Source of the DNA: Forficula auricularia
Lineage: Eukaryota; Arthropoda; Insecta; Dermaptera; Forficulidae
Length of the DNA stretch: 64,000 bases
Direction: 5' to 3'
NCBI GenBank assembly: GCA_024734495.1
Contig: JALMQS010000621.1
Span: forward strand, 1,054,001 to 1,118,000
Both the position numbers and the translations under genes were made by a program. Every line of letters starts with the position of its first letter. The stretch's first letter is position 1. The notes beneath the pieces are model-generated. The model worked only from the letters and a program-made list of their open reading frames with translations. It searched no databases and had not been told where the DNA came from. Positions 11,004-23,889 of this stretch are shown piece by piece.

Positions 11004-11250
11004 CTAAGAAAATCATTAGAGAGTGTCATCTAATAGATCCAATGGTTTGGATTATTTTGAATTATTTCAGATGGGTTGTTTTTCACCTCGGGAATCGAAC
11101 CAGAGTGCCTCACAGGGTATCCAAATGGCCCGGATGGCTGTCAATGGCACTCGGGTTTGATTCCCGAAGGGGTGAAAAACAACCCTTTTGAATAATTCAA
11201 AATAATTCATTCGATCGGATCTAATAGATGACACTCTCTAATGATTTTCT
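11004..11250. mobile_element. inverted pair of tRNA-SINEs (family B)
   Basis: A minus-strand 3' portion (11004-11101, B box as GGAATCGAACC) faces a fuller plus-strand copy (11102-11250). The plus copy has an A-box-like GGTATCCAAATGG near 11117 and a B box GGGTTTGATTCCC near 11152. The arms are nearly identical, each carrying GGGTTGTTTTTCACC or its complement and the ATAGAT/GTGTCAT(C) block, so the locus can form a long hairpin. Related single copies lie at 15.0, 32.7 and 51.9 kb. Confidence 0.75.
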
Positions 11251-11347
11251 AAGAAAATTTAAATCTATTACTATCTGGAACTCGAAATTTTTTATATTCA
11301 AATAAAAAGCTTTTCAACAATTTATCTTTACCTATAAAATAAATATA

Positions 11348-11447
11348 NNNNNNNNNNNNNNNNNNNNNNNNNNNNNNNNNNNNNNNNNNNNNNNNNNNNN
11401 NNNNNNNNNNNNNNNNNNNNNNNNNNNNNNNNNNNNNNNNNNNNNNN
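11348..11447. other. assembly gap (100 N)
   Basis: A run of 100 N, a placeholder size. Confidence 0.99.
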
Positions 11448-11459
11448 GTGTTACCTACT

Positions 11460-12300
11460 AGATAGACCCAGAATTATTCAAAAGCTATTTTTAAGCTCTT
11501 GCCTAAAATTAGAACCTCTGCAAAATGATAAAATGTAACAGGCGGCTCCTACTAGCATGAACTTTTCCCAATCTCTCTACATATCGTCTCCTTACAGGAA
11601 ATGACCACGGCGTCTTAATAATTGAGACAAAACGACTTATAAAAGATGGCGATCATAAATAGATGTTTTATTTCGAGGAAAAACGGACGAATAAAATTTT
11701 TATTCTAAATAAAACTTGAAATAAATATTCATTAAAGAATTGAGGCGCCAAAATAGCATTTGATGTGAAACGAAAGAGGGTGCAATATTTTCCATGCCCA
11801 TTTGAACGAGAAGATGAATACCAATTCATCTCTTTTACCCAATTCATCTTCTTTATTATCAAAATGTGAATAGAAAGGAGAGAAAAAAAAAATTGATGAA
11901 CCATTAAATATTCAAAACGAATATTGAAAATCGGGGGGGGGGGGGGGGGGGAAAAAAAGAGTCAATAGAATAGAAGAATTGTTTACACCCCCCCCCCCTG
12001 CCAACACACACACACAAATAACGAGCCAAAGCCCATATTTATTTTGTGTCCTCGAATACGGGCAAAATCATTGGAACATGTTGTTGGATACATTTTCCAC
12101 TCTCTCTTAACATTGTTTGCTCTAGCTAAGTTCTTTTTATAAGCCTTTCAAAATAAAACGTAACTGCACGGTTTATTTTTTAGATAAATATTTGAAGAAA
12201 AAAGACACAAGTTAAAATGAAGGTACTCTCATGTTTTTTTTTTGTTTTGTTTTTTTTTTTTTTTTTTTTTTTTTTGAGAGAGAGAATTTGCTCACTTATC
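11460..12300. other. no gene seen; homopolymer tracts
   Basis: Poly(G) near 11934-11951, poly(C) near 11990-11998 and poly(T) near 12234-12276 are present, with no coding signal. Confidence 0.5.
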
Positions 12301-12302
12301 TA

Positions 12303-12774
12303 CAGTGGGTGGACAAATTATTATACTCATTTGAAAAATCATATCTTTCATAACGTTTTTAAGATTTTAGATTACTATTAAATTCATAATATCGTTTCAA
12401 TTGTTATCATTATAGGTTTATTAGCTTAGGACAATACAAATACAATTCGAATCCTTTCTTTCGAGCAATCACATTTTGTATGCGCTGCGGCATGCTGGCA
12501 ATGCATTTTTTGGATATTTCTTGAAGTGCAGGTGTATTGTGCCATGCTTTAATAATATTTTCTATCAAGTTCCACTTGTTAGTAATTATTTTATATTTGC
12601 AAATTTCTCTTTTTAGGGCCGCCCATACATTTTCGATCGGGTTGAGGTCTGGCGCAATGCCAGGCCAATGCAAAAGGGTTATTAGACTAGACTACTACAA
12701 GCCTTTTTGATAAGTTTGAATATAATAAATTTAATAATAAAATCATTTGAGTATAATAATTTGGTCACCCATTG
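12303..12774 (-). mobile_element. internally deleted Tc1-like transposon
   Basis: A 472-bp element is flanked by TA. The terminal inverted repeats of about 26 bp begin CAGTGGGTGGACAAATTATT at the left, with a complementary right end finishing TTTGGTCACCCATTG. It encloses only the C-terminal quarter of a transposase on the minus strand (12410-12673). The rest of the gene is deleted, so it could move only in trans. Confidence 0.88.
12410..12673 (-). pseudogene. Tc1-family transposase, C-terminal fragment
   Basis: 87 residues begin MHWPGIAPDLNPIENVWAAL. D-L-N-P-I-E-N-V-W contains the last catalytic Glu of the DDE/D triad in Tc1 enzymes, and the tail (N.W..I..IW..T....) is typical. Family members are about 340 residues, so the HTH DNA-binding domain and the first two catalytic Asp are missing. 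It cannot act as a transposase. The frame simply opens at an internal Met. Confidence 0.85.
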
Positions 12775-12779
12775 TATTA

Positions 12780-14070
12780 GAAACTCAAAAAACAAGTAAA
12801 ATATTTTCATCTGAAAATTCCACTTCAGTTTAAAAAGTTTCATTTAAATTATCATCTCAATTTGACCCATTAGAATTATTAATAAACACTTACTCAGTAC
12901 AAACGTATTATGAATAAATTCATCAGTCCTCACATTGGTAGATATCACCACAAAAATTAAATTCGCACAAAAATTTTCACTTTTCTTTTTTCCTGGGGTT
13001 TTATAAAAAATTATTTTGATCTTAAACGCAAATTTAAAAACCAAAAACATTACTGATACAGGATGCGAGAAGATACATACTTCCTTCATGATCCTCCTAA
13101 GTACTGAAGAATAAGGGAAGATCCTCTGGAACTTCGTTTTTTAAAATGCAAAAATGATATTTCAAAAAATCATTTTTTCGGAATTCAAAAAAGTGTTTTA
13201 ACGTACTCTGTATGTATCTGTGTTAATGATTATCTGACTGGACCATTTTACTATGAGATTTTGAGTAAAAAGTTTTTGGATAATATTAAAGTCACTCGAT
13301 TTTTACATTTTTAATATTACCTACTCCATACAATACATTTTCTTGTTTTGTTTTTTTTTTTCAAAATTTCTCAAAACAGTTAAAAAAATAAAAATAAAAA
13401 AAAAGACATTAGAATTTACACAAATGTCTTTTGGGGTTATATTTATTATTATTAAAAAAAAATGTCAAATATAAGACGTCAAGATTGCATGATGCGATTT
13501 CAAGTAAAATCTCTTCACCTCTTAACCTCGATACAAAATAATAAAATATGAAATTTCGTTTTAAATATCATCTTGGTTTTTGAGGAACTCAAAATTTAAT
13601 CCTTCATAGGAAAACACAAAGACTCACCGACATTTATAAGAAATCATTTACGATCCCTTTTCATATTAAATATTGTAAGATAAAAAAATTTCGCATAAAA
13701 TTAAAAAATTATTATTTGTTAATTACGTACTTGAGATAGTAGTTGGCTTTATCCCTTGTTTGATTTCCTATCATTCAAGCTTTAATGGGAATAATTTTAA
13801 GCTATAAAAAAAAAATACTCAATAGAATATAATTGAAATAAAAAAAAAAAAAAAATGTATTTAATTTCCCTTTTTTTCAAAACATAAAGGAGTTGATTTT
13901 AATTCCTCTTGACATTTCTTTGTATTTATTTTAGCTCGAGATTAATGAAAATAATTTTTTTTAAATGTCTATAAAATTTTCTTCCATCATATCTAATTAG
14001 AGTTGGTTTTATTTTTATGAAAAATTAATTAAAAAAAAAACTTGTTTTTGATGTTACAATAAAGGAAATG
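12780..14070. other. no gene seen
   Basis: AT-rich DNA with A and T homopolymers. No motif-bearing ORF was found on either strand. Confidence 0.5.
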
Positions 14071-14074
14071 TCCG

Positions 14075-14400
14075 GCGCTAAGACTCAAGAGCTAAGAACT
14101 TAAGTTCTAAGGGCTAGCCATTTTGGGGTTCTCCGGGTCGCGATGCGAGCTGGAATCGTGTGGGTGGATGAGGAGGGTCGTTTTGGGGCCTGGCGAATCG
14201 ATAGCGAGCCCCGGCTGCGCCTCCTCCCCCAAAAAGGGTATGCAGCTAGGCCTGGTGCCATTCTGCGGGGGCGGAGTCCCTTCGAATTCAACACCCCACG
14301 TATAAGTCCAAGGAGATGAGTTTTAAAGCGGGGATAGAACATGCCTCAATTACCCACCCATATGGGATATAATCGTAAACACTAAACCGAGTCATGTCGA
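14075..14400 (-). mobile_element. tRNA-derived SINE, family D (GC-rich body)
   Basis: On the minus strand an A-box-like region (TGACTCGGTTTAGTG, 14379-14394) is followed by a B-box-like GTTCTATCCCC (complement 14331-14340) at tRNA spacing. A body of about 240 bp is much richer in G+C than its surroundings. The 80-residue and 60-residue frames across it have no family signature and are probably accidental. No related copy was seen in the window, so the SINE call rests on the box arrangement. Confidence 0.4.
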
Positions 14401-14409
14401 GCAATTAAT

Positions 14410-15020
14410 GTCATCGTGTTAGTAAAACTTTGAAAACTCTAAACATCCTCCGAATCTGAACTTACTATAAAAAATTTAACGAAATTTTTTAAGTTAATAC
14501 TTGGGCTTTTTCATATTTTTTTTTTCAATCTTCAGATCAATTTTATAAGTATATTTGTCATAAAAATAACATATTTTGCTCAATTTTTATATTAAATATT
14601 AGGGTTGGCTGAACGAAAATATTTTCAAGATTTGATATGTTCTCCATAAATCGATAATTTTTGTCCGCTATTAGTTTAAGTTGGAAAACTGTAATCAAGA
14701 AGAAAGATACCTACCGATTATTATTAGTGACACATTTAATCTTCTTATCTACAATTTAGGAATTCGATTTTAAATAATTTTCTTCACTTTTCAACCTGAA
14801 GTTCTTAACTAAGCAATTAGTTCTCTATTTTGGAAATACAAACATTTTTGTTTCCAGAAAGAACTTTACACATGAAATATTAATATTATAAGAAATTTTC
14901 CAAATATATATATGACTAGCTTGTAATCTTACGAAAAGTGACACAAATCGTAGTATGTTAATACAAAATTGTGTATAATAATTGAAATTGCAGGTAGAAT
15001 TAGACTTTAAATTCCTAAGA
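14410..15020. other. no gene seen
   Basis: AT-rich spacer with nothing recognisable. Confidence 0.5.
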
Positions 15021-15027
15021 AAATCGC

Positions 15028-15176
15028 AAGAGGTTGTCATCTTCTAGATTTGAGATGGAATGGGTTATTTTTAATTATATACCAGAAAGGTTGTTTTCAC
15101 CCATTCGGTAATAAAACCCTTGTGCTAAAATTAGCAATCTGGGTCAGTTGGCTAACCTGTGAGGTGAACTTATCTG
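15028..15176 (-). mobile_element. tRNA-SINE family B copy
   Basis: On the minus strand CACCTCACAGGTTAGCCAAC starts a copy of the family B consensus (compare 51905 and 11106). A diverged B-box region and GGGTGAAAACAACC follow, ending in the GATGACAACC block. Confidence 0.65.
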
Positions 15177-15613
15177 AAATAGTATCTTGCTAAATATTTC
15201 ACATATTGATGTGCTAAATTCCAACTCACTACCTAATTACAAACGTTCGATAGCTCTATGTATGACAATTCATTTTTACTGATTTCTGAATTTTTCAAAC
15301 AAATCTACTAGAAAGCTTAAAATCTTGAAAAAAACTTCATTTTGAAAATACAAACATTTTGGTACCAAAGCAATCTTTCTAAGATATTTTATTCTTGAGT
15401 TTTTGTGAATTTCGGGTCGTTAGTTTTTGGGCGTCGAGAAATAAATTTAGTACTGGTAAGAACAATATAGAAATGTAGAAGTGTTGTATACTAGTACATA
15501 ATAGACACAAATTGGGGAATATATGAATATGGCTTTTCATTTGGACATCTATAGACAGACAGACGACAGGAATCCTTACATTTTATATATTATATAGATA
15601 GATGATTATATTT

Positions 15614-15926
15614 CATTATTCGTGTCCATGATTAATAATTAAAGAAATCGTAGGGAGTTGGACAAGACTTTAAATTAAATTAAATACTAGTTTTGATTAA
15701 AAATGCCATATGTTTCGTTGCTGTTTTGCAACTTTCTCAGTGGCTCATTTATTAAACTTATTTGTCAGGATTTTTTACTCTTAGTAAAAAATCCTGACAA
15801 ATAAGTTTAATAAATGAGCCACTGAGGGAGTTTCAAAACAGCAACGAAACGTATGGCATATTTAATCAAAACTTGTATTTAATTTAATTTAAAGTCTTGT
15901 CCAACTCCCTACGATTCCTTTAATTA
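15614..15926 (+). mobile_element. foldback retroelement family 4 with hammerhead-like motif
   Basis: A 313-bp element lies between perfect 16-bp direct repeats ATAGATGATTATATTT (15598-15613 and 15927-15942). An unpaired leader of about 25 bp is followed by a nearly perfect inverted repeat of about 140 bp per arm, folding around 15783. Each arm has the motif (minus 15703-15744, plus 15818-15858): GCCA, CTGAG(G/A)(G/A)A, GTTGC (plus arm GTTTC), AAAACA, GCAAC, GAAAC, then a three-base segment and TGGC. GCCA pairs with TGGC, as helix I of a hammerhead would. The segment after GAAAC is GTA in the plus arm and ATA in the minus arm. There is no ORF. Confidence 0.8.
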
Positions 15927-15949
15927 ATAGATGATTATATTTTGTTAAT

Positions 15950-18500
15950 CACACTATTGTTACTTCACCATGACTTGATATAAAATCGAAAATATAATTC
16001 ATACAATTTGGTAGGAGGTCCTGCAATGTCCTCTCCTTGAGTACTAATATTAACCTTACTTTTAGAAAAGACGCATGCACCGTTTTTATACAATCGATAA
16101 ACCTAATCTTGTTTTGGTCTAATAGTTTGAAACAGTAAGCAATTCTTTCATAACCAAAATTCCTTGTCTTATGTCCTTTATGTTTTTAAAAGTTGCAAGT
16201 TTTCCCTTCAAATATATATATATAGTAATGTTCTGGGAAATTGTTCACTGGGTTTCCTTCCTTGTCTTTAATTTTAGATAGTGATTAAAATTCGCTTATC
16301 TAAATCGATCTCGAGGCACCATAATTGTCAGTCGATTGCTCATGCCGCAACGCTAATGGCGCCTTGAAAAATTTTAAAGATTGGGAAATGCGAGCATCAT
16401 CATTAAGAAACTCTGGAGCGTTTATTATTAAGCACCGAGGCGATGTTTCCTTTAAAATTTGATTCAAGTAATTCATACAATATGCTCAAAACAAACATTA
16501 ATGATATTTTAATGAAGGTTTAATACTTAATCGTAAATAATACATACTATAATAAATTGTATGTTTAAGAAGAATGAAGATGAATATTATTACTTTTGTC
16601 ATTAAGTAAAAACATTGAATCCTCTAAGCCATAGTTAACAACTTAACACAGAGCATAGATTGCAAATCTAAGTGTGTTTATTAATGTGTTCTTTTAATAC
16701 ACCTAAATGTAAATCTTTTATAACTAAGCGTAATTATATCTTAACTTTAATGAGGTAAAATACACCAAAAAACAATTAGTTATTTCAACACAGTTTATCT
16801 TTACACCTTTTACCCGTGTGGAAAAGACTTTTGTCCAGAATCTTCAACCGCTAGAAGCGCTCGCCAACGGAGAATAACAAACATACCAGATGCAATTTTA
16901 AAGTTCAGCGAAATATCTGCCCTTTGAATGCAGGGGATTTGAATTCGTATTGGATTTGTTCTAACTTATTAATTATAATGAATAGATATTTTCTCTATGG
17001 TCATTTTCGCCAAGAGTGTACGCTACTCTATCAGAAATGTAAAAATCTAGGAGCGTTTTTTAGTTTGACCGATACGAAAATCTCTACATTTAAATGACAT
17101 TAAATCTTAATTTTAGTGAATAACAGTAAACATAATATCTTGAATATGATAGAAAAATAAAAAAATGTTATAACGAAACCAAACTTTCGTTTATTCTTTC
17201 GATTATTATAAAAACGAATGTTTGGTATTGTTATAACGTGTTTTATTATAATTATGATTTTTGACTATATTCAAGATCTTTTTACTTTTATTTAATATAA
17301 TGATCAATTAAAAAGAAGATTTCATTTTGTTGTAAATTTAGTGATTGATACCCGCTTATAACTTTCAAAGATATCCTTTGCATAGTTCTTTTCAAAGAAT
17401 TGTGGACCCTTAGTTGAACAGCTGTCTATGATTCTTATTGCATGTTCCTTTAATTGGACAACCTGTACAGAGCTTCCCTTGAGGGAAAATACCTCTCTTA
17501 TGGCAAAGCTTGTCAGCAACTTGTATGTAACATGTTACTTGATGACAACTTATTAAACTTCTAACAAAATTTATCTGCAACTTGTTTAAAACTTGGCTCG
17601 TTTGCAAGTCAATATGAACAAAAATAATATTCAAAAAACCGTTTCTATTCATGTGGATTTTTTTCTTAAATTACACAGATTTATGCATTGGTTTTACAAC
17701 ATAAGTACCTGACGATCTTTGTAAATAATTATGGCCAAAAGGCAAACACTCTTGGAACAGGAGATTTAAGTATTCTTGTGGTTTCCCGTTGTTTCCTCGC
17801 TTGTAATTGAAGAAACACTTTTTATTATTATTTTATTATATTTTTCGTTAAATTGAAGGATTGGTTTTGTCACAAATTTTATTATAGTATTAAAAATGTA
17901 TTAAAATGTAGGCAAGGAGCTCTTGAGCAATTTAAAATTATCAAAAAATAGAAGTGTATCTTGTTATGACTCTTTAAAATTCTTGACTTAACATTAAGGG
18001 AATTTTCCTCTAGGGATGCTAAAATGTTGAAAATTCATTTTCCTTTTCAAAAATTAAAAATAGACACTTTATTTTTTATACACAAGTATTTTTTTCTCAG
18101 GTACTAAAATAAACTAGACATTTTATCTGTCCATCTTTTGAGTATATGTTTGTGATATCAGGGGCTCAGTATTTATTCTATTTCCCAATTTTATTTAATT
18201 TTGCTTAAAATTAAAAGAGTTCACTTTAACATTAAAAAAAGTCAAAACTTTTTCCAACATTTAGTACGATCTCTTCTTTTTTTTTTATTTTGCTGATTTC
18301 TTTTGTCCGATAGTTTTTGTTATTTCCATTTAAAAATATTAAATGGCCACTATTTTAAAACGATTATTTGGATCAAAAGGATATTTTTTTGCAAAGTAGG
18401 TCTTTACATCGATGGGTTCCATGCAAAATTTCAACTTAAGCCAGTCGAGCCGTTCCCGAGATATATATTATTTAATAAAAACAAAACATAATGGTGTATA
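15950..18500. other. no gene seen
   Basis: I found no supported gene or element. The short frames near 17322-17652 lack any family motif. Confidence 0.5.
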
Positions 18501-18516
18501 GATGTGGTAATAGTAT

Positions 18517-18590
18517 TTAGTTTTGTTCAGGGAGAATGTTGTAGGTTCGAAGTGAAACATATTTAATAAAATTAAAATTTATAATTTTAT
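18517..18590 (+). mobile_element. 74-bp mini-element with 12-bp target duplication
   Basis: Perfect direct repeats TGGTAATAGTAT (18505-18516 and 18591-18602) flank 74 bp. These contain GGGAGAATGTTGTAGGTTCG, then GTGAAACATATTTAATAAA, and a short AT-rich hairpin. The same leader occurs in the elements at 23890, 53102, 57931 (minus) and 60611. It is far too small to code and is probably a minimal non-autonomous retroelement. Confidence 0.75.
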
Positions 18591-18610
18591 TGGTAATAGT
18601 ATGTTTATAT

Positions 18611-19735
18611 CAGTGTTTCCCAAAGTAGGCCTACGCCCCACAGGGGGGCAATTCGAACATGGGCTCGACCTAGTGGTATGTATTTGTGTTTTATTTTTAT
18701 TTATTTCAGTTTTAGAAGCATATAACACATTTTCCAGAAAAATATTTCAAATGGAAAAATATGCTATTTTGCGGTGGGGGAAATGTGTCATATATACCAT
18801 TTAAATATGGATTTTTTAGACTACTTTTACTCCACTTCATCTTAAATTAACACAAAAATTATTTTTACTACGATTTTTTAAAACTCTTTTCCTTTAAAAT
18901 TAAAAATTATAAAATTATCTTAAGAATCACAAAAAAAAAAATAACGCTATAGAAGAAAGGAAGAGAGGAAAACAGAAAAGCTCAAAGTAACTAATTAAAT
19001 TTGATTTTAGTTTAAATATAAAAATCTACGGAATTAGTTTATTTAAAAAAATAAAAATTAACAAAATTAGTAGTTGTTGTTGCTTCAGCATAAAATAAAA
19101 TACGCTTAAGTAAATGAATGTAGAACCATCCAAAATACTATTCAACAAATTTTGTTTTTGTGCATTAGTAGAAATTAGTACTCAAATTTTAAAGCTGATT
19201 TTGCTTGCTTTGAGTACATACTATATAAATTATAAATACATGTTTCGGAAGGCTCATCTGGTCATTCACAGTGCTAGCGTCTGTTGAGGTTGTCTAAATA
19301 CAGGCCTTGCCTTCAAGTGGTGACATCTGTCATACTAAAGCGGTCAAAATATAGTTATAGAATTCTTTCGCGTTTCAAGAAAAAATGAATTTGAAAATCT
19401 GCATTTTTAATATCATTATATAATATTCGTTTTTTATTTTTTGAACAAAATGTATTTATTTTCAAATTTAAATTTACATAATTATTTTTACAATAATTTG
19501 GGCATCGAGCAACACTTCCTTTCCATGTTCATAATTACAACAATGTCTTATATTATCTTAATCAATTTTAGATTTTATTGTGTGAAAAATTTTAAAACCC
19601 AGAAATTGATTTTTTTTGTAACTCTTATTTAATTAACAAAAAAAATTTGTCTTTTATAAAAAATTTACTTAGGGGGAATAAGAATTTTAGAAAGGCTTAG
19701 GTGTGCCATGGAACAAAAAAGGTTGGGAAACACTG
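18611..19735. mobile_element. hAT (Buster-type) element, 1125 bp
   Basis: The ends CAGTGTTTCCCAAAGTAG and GGTTGGGAAACACTG are inverted, with a perfect 8-bp duplication GTTTATAT (18603-18610 and 19736-19743) that has TA in the centre. Sub-terminal GTAGGCCTACGCCCCACAGG is followed by AT-rich filler. No transposase domain could be read, so it is non-autonomous or decayed. Confidence 0.88.
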
Positions 19736-19744
19736 GTTTATATG

Positions 19745-22700
19745 AACGTTTTTCTTTATTTTGACCATATATCCACCCTAAATTATCTCCATAGTAACGC
19801 TATGTGTATCTTGAATAGATATTACCCCTATCGTGATTTTCGTAAATGAACAATTTTGAATCTAATACGTTTTGAGCCTAAAATTCAACTAGAAAATATA
19901 ACTATTTTTGAACCAAAGCGAAATCATTACAACTTTCGTCCTCGAGTTATTGTAGTTAAGTTATCGGACGCAAACGGACAGACATAAAAAAAAAATATTG
20001 AAAATTATTTTTCTCTTAAACAAATGCATCGTATCAAGTGATATAAAAATATATAATAAAATAAAATTGATGAATTCTAAATCTTTTAGTCTAAAACAAT
20101 TTTATTAATGAATTTTCGGACCTGGTATGGATTTCAAGAGTAAATATGTCACTAGCATCTTAAGCATTAAGAATTTTACGATTGTGATTTTACTATCTTG
20201 ACATACAATATAACTAGAAGAAAATTTAATAAAACCTAAAAACTTACCCTTTATATCTCAAAGTAAGTCTATGCTAGATAATTACTATCTTCAATGCTAG
20301 TGATGATTTTTAAAATTTAAGTAAATTTAAAAAAAAAAAACCTTATTGTAAAAATATAAACATAATCTGCTTGCTTCAATAATAGATAGATAATTGGATT
20401 TGTTTTAAAAGTTTTCACTCTAATGGAGAGAAGGTTGAGTTAACTCTTCAGGGACCATAATCCTTTTTTCTCTATACCGTTAGGTAATTGCCACTTTAAT
20501 GATCGGTCAACTTGTTCCTGGAATAAGTTTATTGTCTGTTTAAAGGGAGAACGAAACTAGTTTTCTGTAACACTCTAGAAACAACTAAACTCTGTGCACA
20601 CACTCATCCCAAAACATACATTAAAATCATGTTCCCTCGAGTTAATAAACAAAAGAATTAAATTGAGGCTTATTCATTGGGGCATAGGCATGATTATACC
20701 ACATTCATAATTTATAGATTATTCATAATTAATTTGAATTTTTAGGAAAAACTTCACTCCAAATTTAGCTGAAATATAAATATATTCAATTAAACAATGA
20801 GCCTCAAAGCTGCTTTGTCTTTATTTCGGCTTAAAACTCTTTATATAGCCTATATAATAAGTTCTAATTGTACAAATTTTATCATCCTAAAATAAGGTTC
20901 TCATTTTAGAATATCATTATTCTTGACTTCCCCCCAGCTCTACTTTTCAATTCACGCTATCTTTATTATCAGTATTTTATTCATCTTTTGTTTTTAAAAA
21001 TGTCTGGAACCTCAAAAAAGTTATTTCCAATCATTAATTTTTTCTGTTTGTGTATTTTTGCGCCTGTCTGGACTCCGATACCCAAGATAAACCAAGAACG
21101 GAAAATCGTAGAAAGTTCATTCTGGTATAAACGTTGATCCTAAAATTTAAAGAAAATAAATATAAATGTTTTTGAAGAAGAACGAATCTTGTACAACTTT
21201 CCTCCTAAAATGACCTTATCCCAAACTTTCATCTAATTTATTTCCAATACAGAGAACTGCTTAGATTTCTTGGACTCTAGCTTTCCAGTTAAAAAATACA
21301 GATAATATCATTTTTTCTTAAGATACATAAAATAAAATCTAATAGTTGATTATATTTAAGTTTATTATTAGGGGGCTCTAAATGGAGACTGTGTACCGAG
21401 TCTTGAAAAAGTTTAAACTTTTTCCTCTTTTATTAGTTCTTTTAATCCAAATACCCTTTGTGCCCCTTTATTTAAGTGACTTTGTTTTATTTTCTTCTTA
21501 AATAAAAAAAAAATCCGAAGAATTTTTTAAAAATCCCTGTGCTTACCAATTCAAGAGATCGAAATTGATGGTTTCGATGGTTTTTAATTTTAATTTTTTT
21601 TTTATTAAAAACTTTAGTACATTTTTTTTAAAATTCTCTCTTCAACAATTATTATCTATCAAATGTTCGGTCATTGATATTTTTTTTATCTTGAAGAAAA
21701 CACTTTTAGGGGATTAGTTTGAAAGTTTAATATTATTATACCATTGAATAGTCATATATCAGCCTCTATAAGTTACAAGGCAACGAAATTTGAAAGACTA
21801 ACTACGTATTAGCCAGCAACGATGTGGTAAGCTTTTGATTAAATTCGACATACCCGTACATATTTACGTGAAAATTGAGGCGGTTTTCATTTTTTTTTTC
21901 TCCAAAATGATACCTATGAGTTTTCTAATAATTTTTATGCTCAATAAATATCACAATTTCTGTGATGTTTATTTTTTCATCTTGATTTAAACAGTGCCAA
22001 GCGATTAATTTTGAAAGGAGATTATTGGTATGCTGATTTAATAGAATACGAAGTTATAAGGGAACGTCGTCACCAGTTGATCTTATTTTAATTCAATAAA
22101 TAAAAATATTCTCTGTTGGAGTATCAAAAATTAAAATGAGATAATGTTTGCCGAAGTCGAAATGAATTAAAAAGGAAAGACACTTATCTCTAATGAACTT
22201 TTCTTCGGAGTTTATATTTGCCTAAAGAGTTTAAAGGTTCTTGAGACGACCCTAAAGATTAGAGATTTTTTTAAGTTTATGTTTTACGATCACTCTCGTT
22301 AAACTAGATGTAGTAAAATACTCTCATCCGATTAAGTTTCTAAAATTTTAAAGAATTGCACTCTTTTTGTTCTTCCCGAAAGTATTCAACTTTTTATAAG
22401 AATTGCTGAAAAATCTCAAATTAATGCATAGACAATTGTGTTGCGCAACAGTTTGTTACTGAGTCTAGAATTATTTTATAATTTTACACTGGTTTAAATT
22501 AGTTCCCAGAGATTATAGTTTTAAATCCAATTTGCTTCATAACTAATTGGCTTCAGAGGAAAATCATCACAATTCTAAGAGTAGAATATATAAAAACTTA
22601 TAATATATTATAGTATATAACTTTAAAATATGACACGATGAACTTTTTGCAATTTTACTTTTTTAATTTCTAAATTATACACAGACCATATTTACATTAT

Positions 22701-23875
22701 TTATATGATGCCTTTGTAAATGCAATTTTAATTTTAAAGTTTTCTTTATAATCATATTTATCTTTAGATAAAACTCGGTTTATTTTAATCTGAAGGCTTT
22801 ATACCAAACATTCATCTTCAGACAGCTTAAAAAACGCAATCAAGTGGATTATGCGTGATTGAAAATGCTTGCATTCAACAAATCCATTCTGTACCCAAAC
22901 GATTGAAAGTTTTAGTAAAATATAGGAAACTGACGGGAAAAGTTTTTTATATTATAATTATATAATCAAGAAGAAAAATAATGACAGGGACTGACAGAAA
23001 AACTGTGTGGTTTTAAAATGGCCATTACTTCGATTCAGGTGATGTATTTCTACAAGAAACATAACTGTATTTGCCAGTCAGTGGTTTATTACCTATAGTG
23101 ATTTAATCAAAAGACTCAGACAAAGATTCAGTAAATTCTATCCGCTATGTTCCAAAATCTTGTTTTTGAAACCAATGCAGGTCCAAGCTCTTTAATAAAC
23201 TTTTAAGTGAAAAGAATGCGACTCCGATGTTAAAAGTAAATTTGGGAGCAAAAATTTAGGGTCAGTTGCCGAAGTTTTTGATGTCATATCCACATCGACT
23301 TGTTTTTATCGAAGATCCACTAAATGTTTACTGATAGTAAATGGCTTCGCTTGTCGAAAATAATTTATCTAAGAAGCAGCTCTTCTAGACTGCAACCGTT
23401 CCTCTGCTTTTTCGTTTTTTTATTTGTTTGTTTTTTATATGGGGCCGCAAATAATATCACTCAAAATCTTGGCATTATCGACTTCTCCTCTCATTCTTCT
23501 GACAGTTTCTTACGTTTCTCTAATCCCATCTGACTATAATTACGTCACGATACCCCATTCCTCACCCTTTTTAATGATAATTTGTATAAATTTCAGTAAT
23601 ACAAACATATTCATAAAAATTATACTTAAAAGAAACTAAATTTTGTGAGTATAAAAATAAATGTATCTATGTGTCGTCACGTCTCCTTCCTCCTAAATGT
23701 AACGCCACCTCCTTTTGATCTTTGCTCGGATATTAATTTATCTAATAACATTAAATTTTTATAAAAATTTCAAAAATAAATTTAAAGTAGGCAGGTATAT
23801 TTGAATATGATTTCATAGGATTTTTCCCAGGTGTTTCAAATTAATTTCTTTTAAAATATAATATGTCACCGATAA
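19745..23875. other. no gene seen; old repeat fragments
   Basis: No gene is supported. 21090-21440 is a second copy of repeat R1 (phrases GAGAACTGCTTAGATTTCTT and GTACCGAGTCTTGAAAAAGT) also found at 3.3 and 51.6-52.3 kb. 21770-21870 resembles 46370-46440 (GCAACGAAATTTGAAA). The rest is AT-rich and unassigned. Confidence 0.5.
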
Positions 23876-23889
23876 ATAACAATAATCGA

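Noticed and set aside
14100..14342. 80-residue Arg/Pro-rich minus-strand frame in a GC-rich island
   Set aside because: It overlaps a SINE-like unit and another frame on the opposite strand. No family motif is seen.
15614..15926. Interpretation of the perfect palindrome as an assembly artefact (collapsed inverted read)
   Set aside because: The arms differ at several positions, a unique leader is present on one side, and perfect 16-bp direct repeats flank it.
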